Assembly (NCBI GenBank): GCA_018340805.1
Contig: JACMZG010000008.1
Location: 56,643,708-56,707,707, forward strand
DNA length: 64,000 nucleotides
From: Microvelia longipes
Taxonomy: Eukaryota > Arthropoda > Insecta > Hemiptera > Veliidae
Reading direction: 5' to 3'
Shown in pieces: positions 1 to 13,861 of the stretch; position 1 is the first letter of the stretch, and every line of letters starts with the position of its first letter. The translations under genes and the position numbers were made by a program. The notes under the pieces are model-generated. The model had not been told where the DNA came from, made no database searches, and worked only from the letters and a program-made list of their open reading frames with translations.

Positions 1-1319
1 GATTATTATTATTTATCATATCATCAGCTGAAAATTATCAATTAATTATTTTATTTCAACATATTTTAATGGCATTATTATTAAAGTAATAAGGCTATCA
101 CAAAAAAAAAAAATTATATCATTAATATAATCATAATGTTATAAGTATTAATTAAATTTGTGTTCGTAATTCACATCAAGGACTCAGGAACTAATTAAAG
201 ATAGCCATTAATAATTGACACATAAATTCAAATTTTTGGTAAAAAAATATTACATAGGTTTAATCGTTATACATGTCGAGGAGAAATTAATTTCAATGAA
301 TAATGCAATGGATTTTTATTATACTTGAGCCAAATTATTGTATTTGAGACAATTTTCAAATAAATCAGCAAGCTTTATTTGCAAATATACAGAAACGTAC
401 GTATGGTTAACTGTCATTATATTAGTAAAAAATAAAAAATTGTATTGTGGATTTCTTATAAGTATATTTCTCACAGATTTACAAAACAACTTGCCTTCTA
501 AGGACATTACATTTTCAGGCAATTGAATAGTTTCTGACCAGTATTAACCTTAATGATACTTTAAGGCTGTTTTGGTGAGCTTGTATCTCTGTAAGAAGTA
601 CTAACGACTGGTTTGTGTTGTAATTAAAACAGTAGACAAACCAGACCTAATATTGTCAACAGATATAAATAAATGATAGTAGTACAGAGAATACAGGGTA
701 ATCAAATTATTATTATTAAAGAATTCTCGACCAGATTGTATTTGAGGGAGCTTAAATAAAATTGTAATAGTTTTCTTTTGTAAAATAAATATCTCATCTA
801 CAGAAGAAGCTACGCCCTATATTATAATACTGTAACCGGGAAAGAAATAGGCATAATATATAATTTTAACGAATTACTTGAAAGGTAATTCGATGCCTTT
901 CTAAACATATCAATTAGGTATGATACCTAATTTTGGGCGAAATAATCTATATGGGACTCCCTATAGAAACCTTGTTATATAAGTGGATGCCTAAAAATTT
1001 AAACGAATTAAATTTATTAGATTTGAAATTAAAATAATAAACATAAATTTACGCTTTTGACCCGTTAAAGTAAACCTTATTAGCATTTAAACAATCTAGC
1101 AAAATTCTTACATCAAAAGACTTGAACTCTTTTAAATTTGAAAAAGATTTAAAAATTAAAATAACCCCATAATCGTCGACAAATAGAAATACCGCAGCTA
1201 GTTTATGGAGCATACAATATAGTAGATCATTAATAAAGATTATTGTTAATATGCCCTATTTTATATTACTGTAATAAATGGAAGGCAACGACCAATAAAC
1301 AAAAAATAACTCCTAACTT
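1..1319. other. AT-rich stretch, no gene recognised
   Basis: Only short open frames without recognisable motifs. It lies downstream of gene A and may hold decayed repeats that I cannot classify. Confidence 0.5.
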
Positions 1320-1500
1320 TTCCTCACCTTATTGGTTTCGCTACGCTCATCCTTAATACTTCGGATTCGCTTTGTTCGTTCTCAGAATATACAAAGCGTC
1401 TTCAGACGTATCGCACTACAATACGTCTTCAGACGTATCGCACTACAATACGTCTTCAGACGTATCGCACTACAATACGTCTGAAGCTCCTCGCTCCCTT
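1320..1500 (-). repeat. 5S-SINE tail fragment with 27-bp tandem repeat
   Basis: Contains the TTCGCTACGCTCATCC and CGCTTTGTTCGTTCTCAG modules of the 5S-derived SINE family. At 1397-1477 it carries three exact 27-bp units built on the palindrome GTCTTCAGAC. The 5S part is absent. Confidence 0.6.
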
Positions 1501-2274
1501 GTTCACAGGCATTAAATAATAATAATAACAGCTTTATTGACCCTTGTGCAAAACAAAAGCCTCTCTAGAGAGAGGGGTAGTAGAAATCCGCTACCAGATA
1601 AAATTATTTTGTGTAAATAGCTTCAATTTTTTTCCCATCTTGTCCCATCAGAAGCAATCCTGTGCCACACACAGCCTATTCTTTCAGCAAATTCGTCCCT
1701 CCATATTGCAGCTGGTCAAGCTTCACTTTCTTGCATTCTAGCCCACCTGTCTTCATGCATCCTTTATTCATTTTTTTTCAATATTCATTTTTCTCGTGAC
1801 TCTTTACTAGAGGCGAGTAAAACCATTAGTATTACTTTACTTTAGTAGTGTTCTATATAGTTCTTACATTTTCTAGTCAACTTACATGTTCTAGTTCTTA
1901 GTGTTCTAGTTAACTTTATTTCTAGTTTAAAATAAAAATAAGTATTGTATTTATTTTTATATTGTCTACAGAGTATTTAAAATTATGTCTAAGTAAAAAA
2001 TTTTATCACGGTTGTCCTTAAGCCAGGAGAAATGTGCTTTATTGCTCACCAATCTATTTTAAGATATGATCAGGCGTCATATCTTGTTATTTATTGTATC
2101 CGAATTTTCAATGTTTATCATCAAAATCATCGAAATCGGTGCTGCACAGCATTATTGTCATCATTTAAAGCTGGGTTAATACTAATTCTTGGGGCATTTT
2201 CTTGAAAGAAAGAAAATTCACCCGTATTTCGGACCCGTTTTAAACTAGTATAGTATAAATATAAGTATAAAAAA

Positions 2275-2345
2275 TTATCGCTAATATCAAGATTCGAACC
2301 TTGGAACCCATAGTTCGAGTTGACATATCGCATCCGGCGCCGTTT
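2275..2345 (-). repeat. Possible tRNA-derived SINE head
   Basis: The minus strand has the B-box-like GGTTCGAATC about 45 bases after GGCGCCGGATGCG. No convincing full cloverleaf could be folded by eye, so this is at most a SINE promoter relic. Confidence 0.3.
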
Positions 2346-2451
2346 CATTCAATTCGGCACTCGTTTCTTAGCGACCAAGGTTTTTCCAAATGTTAGTCTC
2401 TAAGAGTGTTTACAATTACAAGCTACATTTGTACATTGTTAAGCTACAAGC

Positions 2452-2454
<3 letters not shown>

Positions 2455-2525
<71 letters not shown>
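2455..2525. repeat. (TA)n microsatellite
   Basis: About 70 bp of uninterrupted TA dinucleotides next to the inverted-repeat element, the same arrangement as at 16.8-17.4 kb. Confidence 0.95.
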
Positions 2526-2528
<3 letters not shown>

Positions 2529-2544
2529 TCAAAAACTAATATAA

Positions 2545-2745
2545 AATTATTGACCAAACTATTTAAACTAGATAATTTTATGAGGAAGTGTACTACTTCA
2601 TGAGAAGTAGTTTTATTCCAAACTGAGTTTGGAATAAAACTACTTTTGATTAAGGCCTAATTTACGGCCGAAAGCTCAAATTTTGTGTTTTCTTTACCTA
2701 TCAGACCACTTCTTTATAAAATTATCTAGTTTATATATAAATTGT
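2545..2745 (+). repeat. Inverted-repeat element with decayed hammerhead-like core
   Basis: A hairpin of AAGTAGTTTTATTCCAAAC and its complement (about 2605-2645) is followed by TTGATTA, AGGCC...GGCC, GAAAGCTC. This is the copy found at 16.87-17.10 kb, but the CTGATGA box carries two changes. The left outer arm is shortened. Confidence 0.65.
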
Positions 2746-2861
2746 CTTGCAAAACCTACATTTTGTGATTATGGACCTCTGAAACAGATTTGAGTGCACC
2801 TTTGAAAAGTGTGCTTTATTGCTCACCAATCTATTTTAAGATATGATCAGGCGTCATATCT

Positions 2862-3685
2862 CGTCGTTCTTAGACTTCCGGCCTGCTTAAGCCATTTTAT
2901 CAGCACTTTTTTAAGGAAAATTTGCTATTAATGTGCAATAATACAAAAGTATTAAATCATTTGTTCAAATTATCTTAAAACAGATTATTTTATTTATAAA
3001 TTACTTTAGTTAAGAATAATTTTATATCTAAAAATTAGAAGTGATTATATTTAGTGGAGTTTTATTTGAATTTTTAATTCGTAGAGTATTTTATCATTTT
3101 AATTTGCTATTTTAGTGAGAAAATTAGTCTTGGCTTACCGTTATTCTATAATCTGTGTCATGTACTGTCCTCAGGACCATATTGAACTGAATCAATCACT
3201 TCAGAAGAAGCACTTCCAGGTACTTCACCTCCATTATCATAAACTTGAGGTGAATACAAATGCTTACTCAGAGCTGGTTGGTTAAAGTTAGTATTTTACC
3301 TGGCACGAGTCAGTGTTCTAGGGACCTGCCTCATAGACCTTACTCACCCTGAGTTGGTGGTCGAGTTTACATCCTGTTTGCCTTATAACAAATACTAGAT
3401 TGGTGACCAGCTTCGTGGTGATGAATTGGCGTCCTGAGTTTGGTCTGAGGAAGACTGAATCATACTTGTTTAGAAAATATTCACCCTCCCTGGACTTCCT
3501 CATTTACAAGGGTTATAACTTTATCCTATTTAAAATTTTCAATAGACTTCTTATTGCCGATGCCTTTTAAACAGTAGTGTCAAAGCTTATAGAATAAAAT
3601 ATTTTGTCTTGGTACTATATTATTCTAAAACATGAAACGATAAGGCAGCTGGTACCCCGTCAAAGTTAAAAAAACACATAATTAT
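2862..3685. other. 3' flank of gene A, no other gene
   Basis: Only short frames without motifs. No canonical polyadenylation signal stands out immediately after the gene A stop codon. Confidence 0.5.
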
Positions 3686-3958
3686 TTACACAAGTTGTTT
3701 TAACTGTCTCCTAAGTATTTTACCCGAAGCAGTTTTAGGAATGGAAGATATAAATTTTACAGAAGTCACATGTTTATGTTTAGATAATTGCGATGCCACA
3801 AATGATTTAATATCTTGTTCTGATATTTTAGCATCAGGAGTAGTTTGTACAAATGCAACAGGAGTTTCTCCAGTTCTTTTGCAAGCTACTCCAACTACAC
3901 CAGCTTCAAGAACACCAGGATACTTTCTTATAACTTCTTCCAGTTCCGCAGGAGCAAC
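3686..3958 (-). CDS. Gene A exon 8 (C-terminal lid, stop)
   Basis: The 273-bp exon follows GATTTCAG and reads [20 protein letters not shown] to the stop, including [19 protein letters not shown] with the catalytic Lys of the A10 motif. It is about 89 percent identical in protein to gene B exon 8, far above the other exons. No AATAAA is evident close downstream. Confidence 0.93.
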   Translation of the reverse strand, partial: VAPAELEEVIRKYPGVLEAGVVGVACKRTGETPVAFVQTTPDAKISEQDIKSFVASQLSKHKHVTSVKFISSIPKTASGKILRRQLKQLV

Positions 3959-6900
3959 CTGAAATCAACAATTTAAAAGTTACAATTTTTGGGTCATTTC
4001 AAAACAATTATTATTTTTAAATCAAGCTTAGTATACAATGCATATTTAGGTTGATGAATTCTATTGAAACCAGGCAGTTGTGAAGTCAATAACCTGGTTT
4101 GCTGAGTCAGCAAAAGTTTTTATAATCCGGTAAAATGAAAGGTTAAAAACGTTTGCCAGGAAAAAGGTTTCTATTTATTTTTGGGATGCTAAATAAAATA
4201 AGACCAGTCCAAAATCTATAAGAACACTTTCAATCGATAAACCATGATAATAACCTGAAACTCTAAAGAGTCGAAAGGCCAGCAGGTGTATGGAGCCGTT
4301 ATCAAAGTTTTTAAGGGTTATGAGTCGAAAATAAGCGGCCCGTATTCAGTAAGACCTGAGGTTTATATTCGTTAGCGAGTTTCGTAAGGAATTGAGGTTG
4401 AGGAAATTGAGCAAGAAATGAATTTCTGAGCAAGATAGCAAGCATTTGAGAGAACATTGCCTGGCTTGCAGACCTCTATGCTAGAATTTATATTTAGAGA
4501 CCTGTAATTTAAAGATAATGCTAACCAATTTGCAAATACTTTATTAGAACATGATATACCTGAAATCCTTTAACTTTTATTAGCTCTTTAATCCTGTCAG
4601 TGATGTAAAAGTATCCGTCATTGTCAAAGTATCCGACGTCTCCTGTATGGATCCATCCTTCTGCATCGATTGTATTAGCAGTGGCTGTAGGGTTGTTTAG
4701 ATAACCTTTCATGATCTAAAGACAAAACAATGCGCATTATCGTAAATAAAAATAACAAATTTAATTAAATGTATACAAATTGTTTTAAATAAATAGGAGG
4801 GTACCTCGGTAATTTTCCGTACAACCTCAGACTCGCTTCGCTCGTCCTCATTATGTCATGATTATCCAAAGCCTAAAGTGGCACTACATGGATTTCGCTG
4901 CACTCTACCCTCAGAATAAAGTGGTTATCCAAGGTCTAGAGTGTTATGACATCGGACTCACTTCGCTCATTCTCAGAATATCATATCGTGGAATTACTTC
5001 GCTATGCTACACCTCAGAAGCGATATTAGGTATCTAATTTGAGTGATGTAGCGTTTAGTTAAAGCTTAGAAAAGTAATACGCCAACTAGGCATTCAATCA
5101 ATACGGGTGACACTTTCATATTATATTTAAGAACGCATGGAAGCAAGCATTACATTGCAGTAATAATATTAGGCCTGTAAGATAATAGTGATGGTAGACT
5201 AATAGTTGATAATCGAACCGCGAATAAAGTCAAAGATTTAATTCTCAAAGATAAATTTAATGAGGTTTATAAGTTTTACATAAATAAGGTGCCGTAGGGT
5301 GCCATTTGGGTCCTGCGCTCTAATGATCCATGCAAAAATAAAATTTTCACTATACACAATGGAGGTCCCTCAAGTTTCAAAAATATATCTTAGGCATATC
5401 CAAAATTAAGAGGAGGAGACTTTTGAACCACCCTGCATTGTATTTTAATTTTATTTTAGTACCTCACCCGATTTGGCTTAATTTTTTCTACATAATCAAA
5501 TTTTCGTATATGTAAACGTAAGTGTTTGGCTTTCGATCCCTTCATTCCGCTATCCAATAATGCCATAAGATCGTTTATATCATTTTCTCCTGTCCAAAGC
5601 AAAAGAAGTATTGCTCGGCTGTCTTTTTAGACAAGTCTCAAAACTCTGATAGAGTTTAATATGCTGGATTACTTTGGAAGCTCATGCAAATACTTCCTTT
5701 CACCTATTATCTTATAATTAAGTTCTGTTATCAAAATCAATTCCGGAGTGCCCTTATGATTCCTTAATTTCTCAAATATATCCAATAAACGTAGATGCAC
5801 CTCAAGGTAGCATTTTAGGTCCTATTTTATATTTTTTCTATACTTCTAAACTACCTGAACATTCTGTCAGTAATGTATTTCAGCAACTAATAATAGCCGT
5901 TTTCCTGCGTCTGACTTAGTTCAGGAGTACATTATCCTTTTAGAAGCTTGTTTGAGGAAATGGCAAGTCAAAATCAATAAAAATAAAACTCAGCATGTTA
6001 ATTTTGCTCTGAGACGTGGTGATTGTTAACCCGTATTATTCAACCAGGTTTTCATTCCTCACTCCAGCACAGTCCCGTACCTTGAGTTACACTTTGACAG
6101 ACGCCTGAACTGCCACACCATAAAAAAATTAAACGTTAAGACGCCAACGCAACAGACTCCTACAGAGGCTACTTAACAAACACATTAAACAGTATTCACA
6201 AAAAACTACTCATAAACCACATTATATTAAAGCATACATGGGCATACGGCATAGAAATATAACGCCTAACCTTCAAATTCCTATCCTATCAAATCCCTGC
6301 AGTAGTAAAATCGCTGATGCTTCATATTCCGTTTTTAATCATACCCTACATAACGATTTCCAAATCCTATTTATCCGAAATTCAGCTGCATCGTGATACC
6401 GTACAACCATACCTTCCACAGCTCCTTTTAATGCTATCCTAAACCTTCAGCTCTTATCTTCCCGTCAAATCCATGGTAACAGAATTCGCAGACTGAAGAG
6501 GTAGTGGCCGCGAAACCACCTAAATTAATAAAAACAACAACTATCTTTATTTTCTAGTATTATTATTTCTCATTTTATACATCTATCTTATTTTGTTTAT
6601 TCAATTAAATTATACATATTTTCTTTGATTTGATTTGTCTTATTAAGATCCTTACGTATTCACTTACTTTCTCTACTTATTATTTTATATTAAATAAACC
6701 TTTTTATATTTTTACGCTATAACCCGTAGAATCATTTTAGCGTTTTCCCCTCACTCAACTGATCTACCTAGACATTGTACACACTCAATCATCTAGGAAT
6801 CACTCCCAACGTACATAGCGGCATAAATGACAAGTCTATAGAGTGCCCACTTCATGTAGCCCAACCAGACTATCTTAACTCATCGCTCTGGCTAGTATTC

Positions 6901-9900
6901 GTTACTAGTTTGCAGTGTGCCCATATCTTCTAGACTCTGGCGAGGCTTACCACTTTGGCTAGCCCAGACATAGGCTGGCATTGTGCTTAGTTCATCTAGT
7001 CTTACTATAGCTCCTCTGATACATTAGTCACACTTTGCTCGCCCTCGTTTAACCAGTCTCACCAATTTCATCAGCTCCTCTAGCATCACCTGACTCTAGT
7101 TAGGCTCCCGCTCTGGCTAGTCCAGTGCCACCCTACAGAGAACTGTGGCAATACCGATGCCAGTGTGCATAAAACTCATTCATTAGCCCTGACCTGAAAG
7201 TCGAAGTTACGCAATGCTACAAATGTCTGTCTTCAAGAACCGAGCACTTCGTTCCTAGTCACTTAAGTTATTCGTGTAACCAATCACCACCTTTACTTTC
7301 TTAGACTAAAGTTTTCGAACATACGAAGGCTCAATATATCTTTTCGACCATCATCTCTATCAGCCTTTAGAACCTTGACTTCTCGTGAGCTGTACAACAT
7401 AAACGTTGATCCAGACTTGTCTCGGATAAAACAGGAACCAACCCCGTACTTGCATATTTGCAACCAAGGAAACCGCGTAAGGCCAGCCAAACCTGGCTGG
7501 GTTGGCTGGCCTTGAATTCTAGACTTCCCCAATGAACGGTACTAGGGATAACTTCATATTAAGATCCTTTCCAGGCTGGATTTGAACCCTCGACCTCCAG
7601 GTCAAAAGGCGAACGCTCTACCACTCAGTCATTATAAAGGACAGTCATTGGTATAAGATGGTATAAGTCATATCAAAGCCATTTCTTATCATTCCTATCA
7701 TTATTACTAAAAACGTTTTGTATTATATAGTTTCAAAACTCGATAAAAAAAATTTAAAAAAAAATCGATTTTATCATTTTCAAATACTTATATTACGTTT
7801 ACTTCTTATTCACTAACATGGATTGAAGGCTCGATATTGTGGATAATATCCATCAGGCTTGTATATAAAGCTAAAGATTTAATTCTGAAAAATAATACCT
7901 GTGGGCCTTTGAAGCATAATTCTCCTGTAGTATTGGGTGGCAAAACTTCATTATTTTCTAAACTTAATACCTTCGCAGAAGTGTTGGGCACTAATTTTCC
8001 AATAGTTGATGTGTTGTCATTTTCTGTTCCATCGGGGGTGTAGAGAGTAAGGATGGGGGATGCCTCAGTCAATCCATATCCTACAAATAAAATTTGAAGA
8101 AAATATAATTATAATTAGTAAAATGTATAAGTTGAACGGATAATTTTTGTAGGTCTTGTTATTAAAGAATCTGGACTTTAGTAAGTAAGATGTATAGCTG
8201 TTCGGATTCTATGATACACTAAAAGATAGTATACTCGCTACTAGTATCATACTACGATTAATATACAGATATTAAAATGGTGTTAGTTAAGTGTATTATA
8301 TACACTTATTTTTCAGTCATAGCTGGGTTAGGCGTCGGTCTATTCTGACAGAAGAACCACAGGAGAAACACCAGATCTAAAATAATATGGTTTAAATTAG
8401 GACGGGAGAAGATTTGGCATATACACCAATATGTTGTGACCTTTTGGTTAACAAAGACCCCTCAACTTTTTAAGTATATTAATATTCCTTAACCCACTGT
8501 TGTTCTCTAGTTAAGAAGAATAGATCTGTAGAGTAAGGAGAAGACTGTAGAATAGATCTACAGTTTACCTTGAGAAAACAGCACAGTATGTTTTGCCTTT
8601 TGTTTGATTTTCATTATGTCATGAGCACTGCAAGGAGCGGCAGCGGACATCATCTCTCGGATACCTCTGACATGCTTTTCGTTAACTTCAGCAGAGTTTC
8701 CAAGGAAAAATACTATTGGAGGTGCCACCTTTAATAACATGTTCTGGAATGATATTGCAACGTAATTAATAACAACTCAATACATGCTTTATTTTATTAT
8801 TTATAATCTTCAATTAATAATTTAAAACCAGACAAGTAAGACAATAAAGTTAAATTACTTAATTAATCTGTTTTGTAATAATGCCTTGTAGACCAAAAAT
8901 TAAACAAAACATTAATTATTTAAGAAAACATTAAATATTACCGACTACTTGATTTTGATAAATATGATCACTAATGAATCTCATTACTTGGTTTTGGAAC
9001 ATTTTTCTACTGTGCCTCAAACTGCTGTTAAAACTTAAATTCATAGTTGCATCTATTCACAAATATTTCTCCATGATTTTATGTTGAGATCAATAATTCT
9101 GTAGCTTCAAATAAAGGATAAAATTATCCTTCTGTTTTTTGCCGGACGACCGCAAAAACATACATTAACAATATCAAGTAAAATATTAAATATTCTTTAT
9201 CCACTAACTGCAGCAAAATGATCCATTACTAAACTAATTATTTAAAGCGAGAGCAATAATCAGCTTCGTCTTCTTGGTAGCGAGCAAGAAAAGTGAATCA
9301 ACATTACAGGTAGTATTGGCAAGGGTGTATAGGGTGTAGTGTATAGGTATAGGTGTATAGGGTGTATCCCAGGAAGCCGATAATTACCTCTCAATTTAAG
9401 TAAGGCCCTTTTGTATAGTAAACCTAGTAACTTTAGTTTCAAACGCCAATGACCATCTCCAACCAAAGCAGACATGACTTTGCGGAACAGAAAAGCTTAT
9501 ATCCCTACTTTTTTGGACCACAGACTTTGCGGGGAGTATAAACGGAAAATAATTCAATTCGGTACGACAGAATACCTTGACGTTAAACAAGTACCCCACA
9601 TTGCGTTTCAATATGACAAGTGTATCTATGATTTATTGGATCATAACATTTAGTACGTTCTCACACACTTTAGATCCGCGTATCGTATGGGATACGATCT
9701 CTCAATACGGTAATTTAAGCTGTATGAACCATGCGGAGGGGATCCGATCGCATACGCTAGAACTAGGAAGATGGAATCTAAATTGATCCCCCGATACGCT
9801 GTCTTTTTGTGTGTGTACCTTTAGAGACGATCGTATTTAACGGATAACCTTCTCATCGAACTTTTATTTCACTTCTATATAACCGTTTTTGATCAAATAA

Positions 9901-12900
9901 CTTTTGGAATATTATTTTTTTAAGTGTAACTTTATTATTATGCAAAGAAATCGTAATTTAATTAAATATATTTTTAGTTTTAAACTTCCTTATAACCAAA
10001 AGTGAAGGTTCACTATACAAGACGCCATGTTTTGGCGGGATCAGTTATCACTCGATCGACTAAACAAATACGCTGCAAGAACCGTGAAGTTAGTTGACCG
10101 TACTGCATACGTATTCTATACGATCCGCGGATATAGAGTGTGTGTGAACGTACTAATTTAAGGACCATCGAGCGTGTTTGCTTGGATGGCTGACCACTAG
10201 GAATGAAAGGAATGTATTTACTATCTGAGGACGAGTAAAGCGAGTCCACAGACGTGTTGCAGTATAAATTGAACGACTTGTACATTTTAAGGACGAGCGA
10301 AGCGAATCTTATGTGATGAGGAAAAGTTCCGAGGTACTCCGTACCCAATATTTTTGCTTTTTTTGGCGGTAATAAAGTTTCCTCAGTTTTGTTAAAATTT
10401 AATTGTTTACCTACATTTGTTTATCTATTACGTAAATACGCTTAATTAGAATGAACAATATAGTAAAAGATATTGATTATATTTTTGATAACACTTCGAT
10501 GAATATTTTTATAATAAAAGGTGTTTCTATAATACGTTTTTGAAAATTAAAATTTATTACGACTAATAAATAATTACTTTATTACCTAAGAAGTTTTTTT
10601 ATTTTATTTTATATTGAGAAATAAAATACTGCATGCAAAAAGGCAGAAAAGGAAACATTACTGACACGTATTTTTGGCAGCCTCATACACACATTTGGTT
10701 TCCTCGGGTACAATTATGCAAGTAGTTTCTATAGCTTGCTTTCGCCTTCAACTCGGGGGCAACATTTTAAACTACTCTGTGAAATTCCTCTTTCCTATTT
10801 GTCGGCCGGCCACGAAAATATAAGTAAGCCTTCATTATAGAATTTAAGTTATGAAATTAGTAAAATTTCTATTATCTTTTTAATATACAATTATTTATTA
10901 ATAATAATAGTTAGTATTAAAAGAAGAAAAGAAAACATATCTTACATAATTATTTTTTAAAACTGATAAATACGATGAAGGCTCGAATTTAGGCAGTGTT
11001 ATTAATTTTGACCCATGTGTTAAACCTTGCAGAAGAACAACTGCGTTGCCATATAAATGGAAAAAAGGCAAAACTGCAGGTATAACGTCCTGGTGATCAC
11101 CTGTAATTATACACTGTTCTTAATATCTAAAGAAATGCATATTTTAAGTATTTCTAGCGGAGTTTCGTTAACACCCTATTGGAAATCAAGTATTTATGAA
11201 GGTATTAACACGGTTTGTTGAGTCAGCAAATGTTTAAAATATCGGTCAAATTCAAGCTCAATTTTTTTGCCGTGAAAAAAGTCTGTGCTTGTATTTTTTG
11301 GGGCTCTAAATCGAATACACTGGTCCGAAGTCGATACAACTACTCTAAGTTGACCAAAATGTCGCACAATGTCGTTTTGTTATTAGTTCGCAAATAACCA
11401 AATAAATAAAGGTCGTTTTTGTTTCTCTAGATTAACAATCTAGTAAAACCATTTTATACATCCAAAAAAACTTAAAAACCAGAAAACACTTAGGTCGCAA
11501 AAAATTGTATTTTTTTCTACGTAAACGTATAAAAACAAGGTACGTAACGTAGTGCAGAGTGAAGAATACCTTAGGTACTGCGAATTTGTTTCTACAAGTC
11601 TGAGTGTCCGTGTGACTAAGATTTAGGAGACCCCGTGTTCGAGTCCTGGCGGAAGCGATTGCTTTATAAGAAGATACATATTTAAATTTTTGTTCGGTTT
11701 AGTAAAATAATATTACGTGTACATTATATATAACCAAATAATTCTGGCACGGAGGTCTACAAGCTGGGTGAATTTTCTCTGATATGCATGCTTACTTAAG
11801 TTGTCGGTATTTGTTTCACATCCTGAGCAGTAGTGCACAACTTATTATTAATTTTTTAGAATTTTTCAATGAAAATGTGCTAAAACTTAGCATAAACTGA
11901 GCTTCAAGTAAGTGCAAATAATGCTAAGCCGTATAATCTATATAGAATGAATAGTTTCTTTAACAAATTCGGAAAAAATAATTAATAAGGTGTAACGCTA
12001 CTGCCAAGGTTGTTAAACAAATACTGAGAACTTAAGGAAAAATTAGATCGATATGCAAGAAAGCATGCATTTCAAAGAAAATTTGCCCGGATTTTAATTA
12101 TTAGGAATTAATTATCATAAGTTCTTAAAATGTATATTCAACAGCTAAATTCAGATAGATGGCTTAGGCAGTAGCAGAGTTATTAATTTTGAGCCATTTG
12201 TTTTTAAGCAACTCCGTTTTTAGTAGATGACGATATAAAAACATTATCACAGTAATTCTATTACTAATAATTTTTTAAAAACAAATAATCACTCTAATTA
12301 CCATGAGTCTCCACAAATTTGCAAACACCACTTGCAGGACCTGATTGGGCTAAATTAGCATTTAAGGAGTCGTGAGTTAAGCAAGTTCCCTTGGGTAAAC
12401 CTGTAGTGCCGCTGGAGTAAGCTATCACTGCTGTTGCTGTAGTATCGATATCTTCTTCACCCAGAGAGGAATAATCAACAGAATCTGAGATCATCTCTTC
12501 AAACAAAACAAGTCCTTCGTCTGTTCCAGGGGAGGTGCCGTCGATGTTATGAGTACAGATAATTTTAATATTTCTCATAGATTTTTTAACTTCTTTGGCG
12601 ATTTGTAAATTATTAGGGTGACATATAATCCACTTGGCGTTGCTATCTTTAAGTTGATACCCAACCTCATCTGTCAGAATAAAAATAAAATGTGAATTTG
12701 TAAAATTTAAAAGATTTAATTTGAAGCAAAGATAGGGCACCTCAAAATAAATCATGACAACATGATAACCATTACGTTTAAGTGTTAAATTGGTGATAAT
12801 TTTGTATGATTTATAATCTATATAAACTGAGAGCATAACCTGAATACAATAACCCCTTTCTCCATAAATAAATATAGAAGCTTTAAGGACATATATATTA

Positions 12901-13804
12901 AATGGGGCTACTCGTGGCAGTTATAATGATTGCCTGATGATTGCTCCAATCCTTTAAATGCAATAAATACAAACCTTTGGTGTATCCAGGATTAACAGTT
13001 GATACGACTAATCCGATTTCAACTGAGCCTAAATACGCAATAGGAAATTCTGGAATATTGGGCAGAAAAATAGCTATCGTGTCTCCTTTCTTCAGACCAA
13101 ATCGTTTCAAACTGGTTGCAAATCGTTTACATTTTTTGAACAACTCCTTGTAAGTGTATTTTTTACCACTCACTCCGCATTCCTAAAATCATAAAATATT
13201 ATTTACTGTGAAATAAGAAACTGGAACATACTTTGTAGAAAAGCTTGAGCTTAAAACTCTTTTCTGTCTCTCTAAGAATAAGGTTATCTATATCCTTTCC
13301 CACAAGAGAAGCATCTCTATGCTCAAGCTTTTTACAATCGCTGTTATAATTTTTCATCTAGAACATCGTATATTGTGGAGACTTTAGCTTTATGTATCAC
13401 TCTACATAAACAAAACATAATAATACCATTAGCTATATCTGTCAAGTTAAAATAATAAATTTAATACTATTTTACCTAATATATCTGAAAGTATACGAGA
13501 TAATAATTAAGTACTGACGATTAATTTTTTTACTATGGAAACCAATTAATAAAAAAAATTAGTTAACTAATTAATGACATAGCTTATTATGACATTAATA
13601 TTGCTAATTGAAATATAGCTTTATTTGAACAAATACTCTGCCAAGCATGGTATAAACCAAAGACTCTAGACACTTAAACTGTAGAGTCGGCCTAATAATA
13701 GGCTTATAGGCTTTGTAGCCTCCCCAAAATCTCAATGTTTCATTTCAATTTGAAAAACCTTTTGAGAGTAATAATTCGCCGTACGCAAATTCATAAACTT
13801 ACAC

Positions 13805-13861
<57 letters not shown>

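Larger units (their letters stand above)
2033..2861. repeat. Region bracketed by identical 52-bp direct repeats
   Basis: The sequences at 2033-2084 and 2810-2861 are identical over 52 bp and contain the small palindrome GATATGA...TCATATC. They enclose the TA array and the inverted-repeat relic, so the whole could be one insertion or a local duplication. Confidence 0.6.

Noticed and set aside
3741..3962. Plus-strand open frame of 73 codons
   Set aside because: Exact antisense shadow of gene A exon 8. The analogous plus frames at 7837-8043, 12941-13153, 46639-46824 and 49198-49488 are likewise shadows of exons.
7561..7650. Functional tRNA gene on the minus strand
   Set aside because: A and B boxes are present, but the D and anticodon stems do not pair and no sensible anticodon loop forms. 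Kept only as a tRNA-like repeat.
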